Part shown: in pieces, positions 5,399-6,896 of the stretch
Layout: each line of letters starts with the position of its first letter
How positions within the stretch are numbered: the stretch's first letter is position 1
DNA from: Bacillota bacterium
GTDB lineage: Bacteria > Bacillota > Clostridia > Clostridiales > Clostridiaceae
Assembly: GCA_023417975.1 (NCBI GenBank)
Contig: JAEZDX010000247.1
Location: 1-6,896, forward strand
DNA: 6,896 nucleotides
Direction: 5' to 3'
Notes under the pieces: model-generated
The model's database searches: none
What the model saw: only the letters and a program-made list of their open reading frames with translations
Told to the model about the DNA's origin: nothing
Program-made: the position numbers and the translations under genes

Positions 5399-6896
5399 AT
5401 GATAAAGTCTTTTTTATTGTCTCAAATAAAACTTAATGAACCTTATTTAGTAAATGCCTTTGAAAAAGAAATGGACTACTTAAATTCCTTTAACCTTGAC
5501 AAATTGTTATCCCACTTTAGAAACATTAAAGGCCTTGAGCCCAAAGCAGAATGTTATGCAGGCTGGGAAAACACTGAAATTAGAGGCCATACTTTAGGGC
5601 ACTATTTGTCAGCTTTAGGGCAAGGTTATGCCACTACTAAAGATAGCACAGTTTATGAGAGGTTACAATATATATTGGATGAGCTGTCCTTATGTCAGCT
5701 TGACAGCGGATACCTTTCAGCGTTCCCTGAAGAGTTCTTCGACAGAGTAGAAAATGGTAAGCCGGTATGGGTTCCTTGGTATACTATGCACAAAATTATA
5801 TCAGGCCTAAATACGGTTTACAATGCAACACAAAACGAAACTGCCTTAAAAATACTATCAAAACTGGGAGATTGGGTTTATGACAGAAGTGACAAATGGA
5901 CACCTGAAACCCATGCTAAGGTTTTATCAGTTGAATATGGCGGCATGAACGACTGCATGTATGAGCTTTATAAAATCACCAAAAATGAAAAGCACTGCAT
6001 TGCTGCACATAGATTTGACGAAGACAATTTATTTATGCAAATTCACGATGGCAAAGATATACTGAATAACAGGCATGCCAACACTACTATTCCTAAATTT
6101 GTAGGTGCAATAAACAGATACATTGCCCTTGGTGACAGTGAGATGTTTTATTTTGAAACTGCTAAAAAGTTCTGGGACATAGTTGTGGAAAATCATAGTT
6201 ATGTAACAGGCGGCAATAGCGAATGGGAGCATTTTGGAGAGCCTAATATCTTAGATGCAGAGAGAACCGAAACCAATTGTGAAACTTGTAATACTTACAA
6301 TATGCTGAAATTGACGAGAAGATTATTCCAAATCACAGGTGATAAAAAGTACTCGGACTTCTATGAGAATACTTTCATAAATGCCATACTTTCTTCACAA
6401 AATCCTGAAACCGGAATGACTACCTACTTTCAGCCAATGGCAACCGGATACTTTAAAGTATACAGCAAACCTTTCGAGCACTTTTGGTGCTGTACCGGTA
6501 CAGGCATGGAGAACTTTTCAAAATTAAACGACAGCTTGTATTTTTATGATGACTATAAACTATTTGTGAATATGTATCTTTCATCTACAGTAAATTGGGA
6601 TGAAAAACAAGTTACAATTACTCAAACTTCAGACATTCCTAATGATGACAAAGCATATTTTAAAGTAAGCACCGGCAGTGATATTGAGCTTTCCTTGTGC
6701 TTTAGAATTCCTGAATGGACTAAGGGTATAAGTATAAAAGTCAATAACAAAGAAGCTTCCTTTATTAATGAAAAAGGATATGCTGTTGTTAACAGAGTTT
6801 GGGAAGATAATGCTACTATAGAAATCACTTTTAAAATAGAAGCTTCCTTCTCTGCTTTGCCTGATAATCCAAATTCGGTAGCTTTCACATACGGCC
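5399..6896 (+). CDS. DUF1680-family glycoside hydrolase (GH127/GH146 type), probable beta-L-arabinofuranosidase, 3' end outside window
   Basis: 499 residues are visible without a stop; family members often have about 580-660 or more, so a C-terminal beta-domain segment is missing. Conserved blocks in order: GHTLGHYLSA (63-72), VPWYTMHK (125-132), YGGMND (180-185), HANTTIPK (226-233), GGNSEWEHF (271-279), ETCNTYNMLKLTR (from 295), and FWCCTGTGMENFSK around 362-375. By comparison with the characterised Bifidobacterium enzyme HypBA1, Glu277 should be the acid/base, Glu295, Cys297, Cys364 and Cys365 the zinc ligands, and Cys364 the nucleophile of this cysteine-dependent retaining glycosidase. The ETCNTYNMLKL and PWYT-HK blocks resemble the GH146 branch more than HypBA1 itself. 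There is no signal peptide (MIKSFLLSQIKLNEPY), so the enzyme should work in the cytoplasm on imported arabinose-containing oligosaccharides. Residues after about 385 (NMYLSSTVNWDEKQVTI onward) look like the beta-sandwich domain. All catalytic residues are present. The family call is secure; exact substrate is inferred. Confidence 0.92.
   Translation, partial: MIKSFLLSQIKLNEPYLVNAFEKEMDYLNSFNLDKLLSHFRNIKGLEPKAECYAGWENTEIRGHTLGHYLSALGQGYATTKDSTVYERLQYILDELSLCQLDSGYLSAFPEEFFDRVENGKPVWVPWYTMHKIISGLNTVYNATQNETALKILSKLGDWVYDRSDKWTPETHAKVLSVEYGGMNDCMYELYKITKNEKHCIAAHRFDEDNLFMQIHDGKDILNNRHANTTIPKFVGAINRYIALGDSEMFYFETAKKFWDIVVENHSYVTGGNSEWEHFGEPNILDAERTETNCETCNTYNMLKLTRRLFQITGDKKYSDFYENTFINAILSSQNPETGMTTYFQPMATGYFKVYSKPFEHFWCCTGTGMENFSKLNDSLYFYDDYKLFVNMYLSSTVNWDEKQVTITQTSDIPNDDKAYFKVSTGSDIELSLCFRIPEWTKGISIKVNNKEASFINEKGYAVVNRVWEDNATIEITFKIEASFSALPDNPNSVAFTYG

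Noticed and set aside
1..6896. CRISPR array, insertion sequence, tRNA or rRNA, toxin-antitoxin or phage genes
   Set aside because: No spaced direct repeats, transposase motifs, cloverleaf-like sequence or phage proteins were seen on either strand.

Overview
The window looks like a piece of a low-GC Firmicute chromosome, most likely a clostridium that uses plant polysaccharides. The reasons are the A+T-rich composition, the Gram-positive style ribosome binding sites (AGGTGG, AAGGAG), the two AraC-type regulators next to a glycoside hydrolase, and the protein family types. This is inference from composition and gene content; the species cannot be named from the sequence alone.

Layout, left to right. 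(1) Positions 1-457, + strand: the C-terminal part of an AraC/XylS regulator whose start lies outside the window. (2) Positions 458-541: a short convergent gap with two tandem inverted repeats, the second a symmetrical 11-bp stem that probably terminates transcription from both sides. (3) Positions 542-4178, - strand: a two-gene operon encoding the halves of a heterodimeric ABC exporter (membrane domain fused to ATPase domain in each), with a single base between the genes. (4) Positions 4179-4433: intergenic, holding a good extended -10 promoter for the exporter operon, a dyad in its leader, and an imperfect hairpin after the next gene. (5) Positions 4434-5288, - strand: a complete AraC regulator with an N-terminal cupin-like sensor domain. 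(6) Positions 5289-5398: the divergent control region, with a perfect 12-bp palindrome. (7) Positions 5399-6896, + strand: the first 499 residues of a cytoplasmic DUF1680-family glycoside hydrolase (GH127/GH146 type, probable beta-L-arabinofuranosidase), running off the right edge.

How the genes may work together: the complete AraC protein and the divergent hydrolase form a typical local regulator plus catabolic enzyme pair, probably responding to an arabinose-containing oligosaccharide. The exporter has its own promoter and lies between two AraC genes, so either could control it. Its two ATPase domains are complementary: one has Asp in place of the catalytic Glu and a good signature motif, the other has the catalytic Glu and a variant signature (LSAGE). 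This is the pattern of a heterodimer with one active and one degenerate ATP site. Whether exporter and hydrolase share a function is not shown by the sequence. No mobile element, CRISPR array, tRNA or rRNA was seen.
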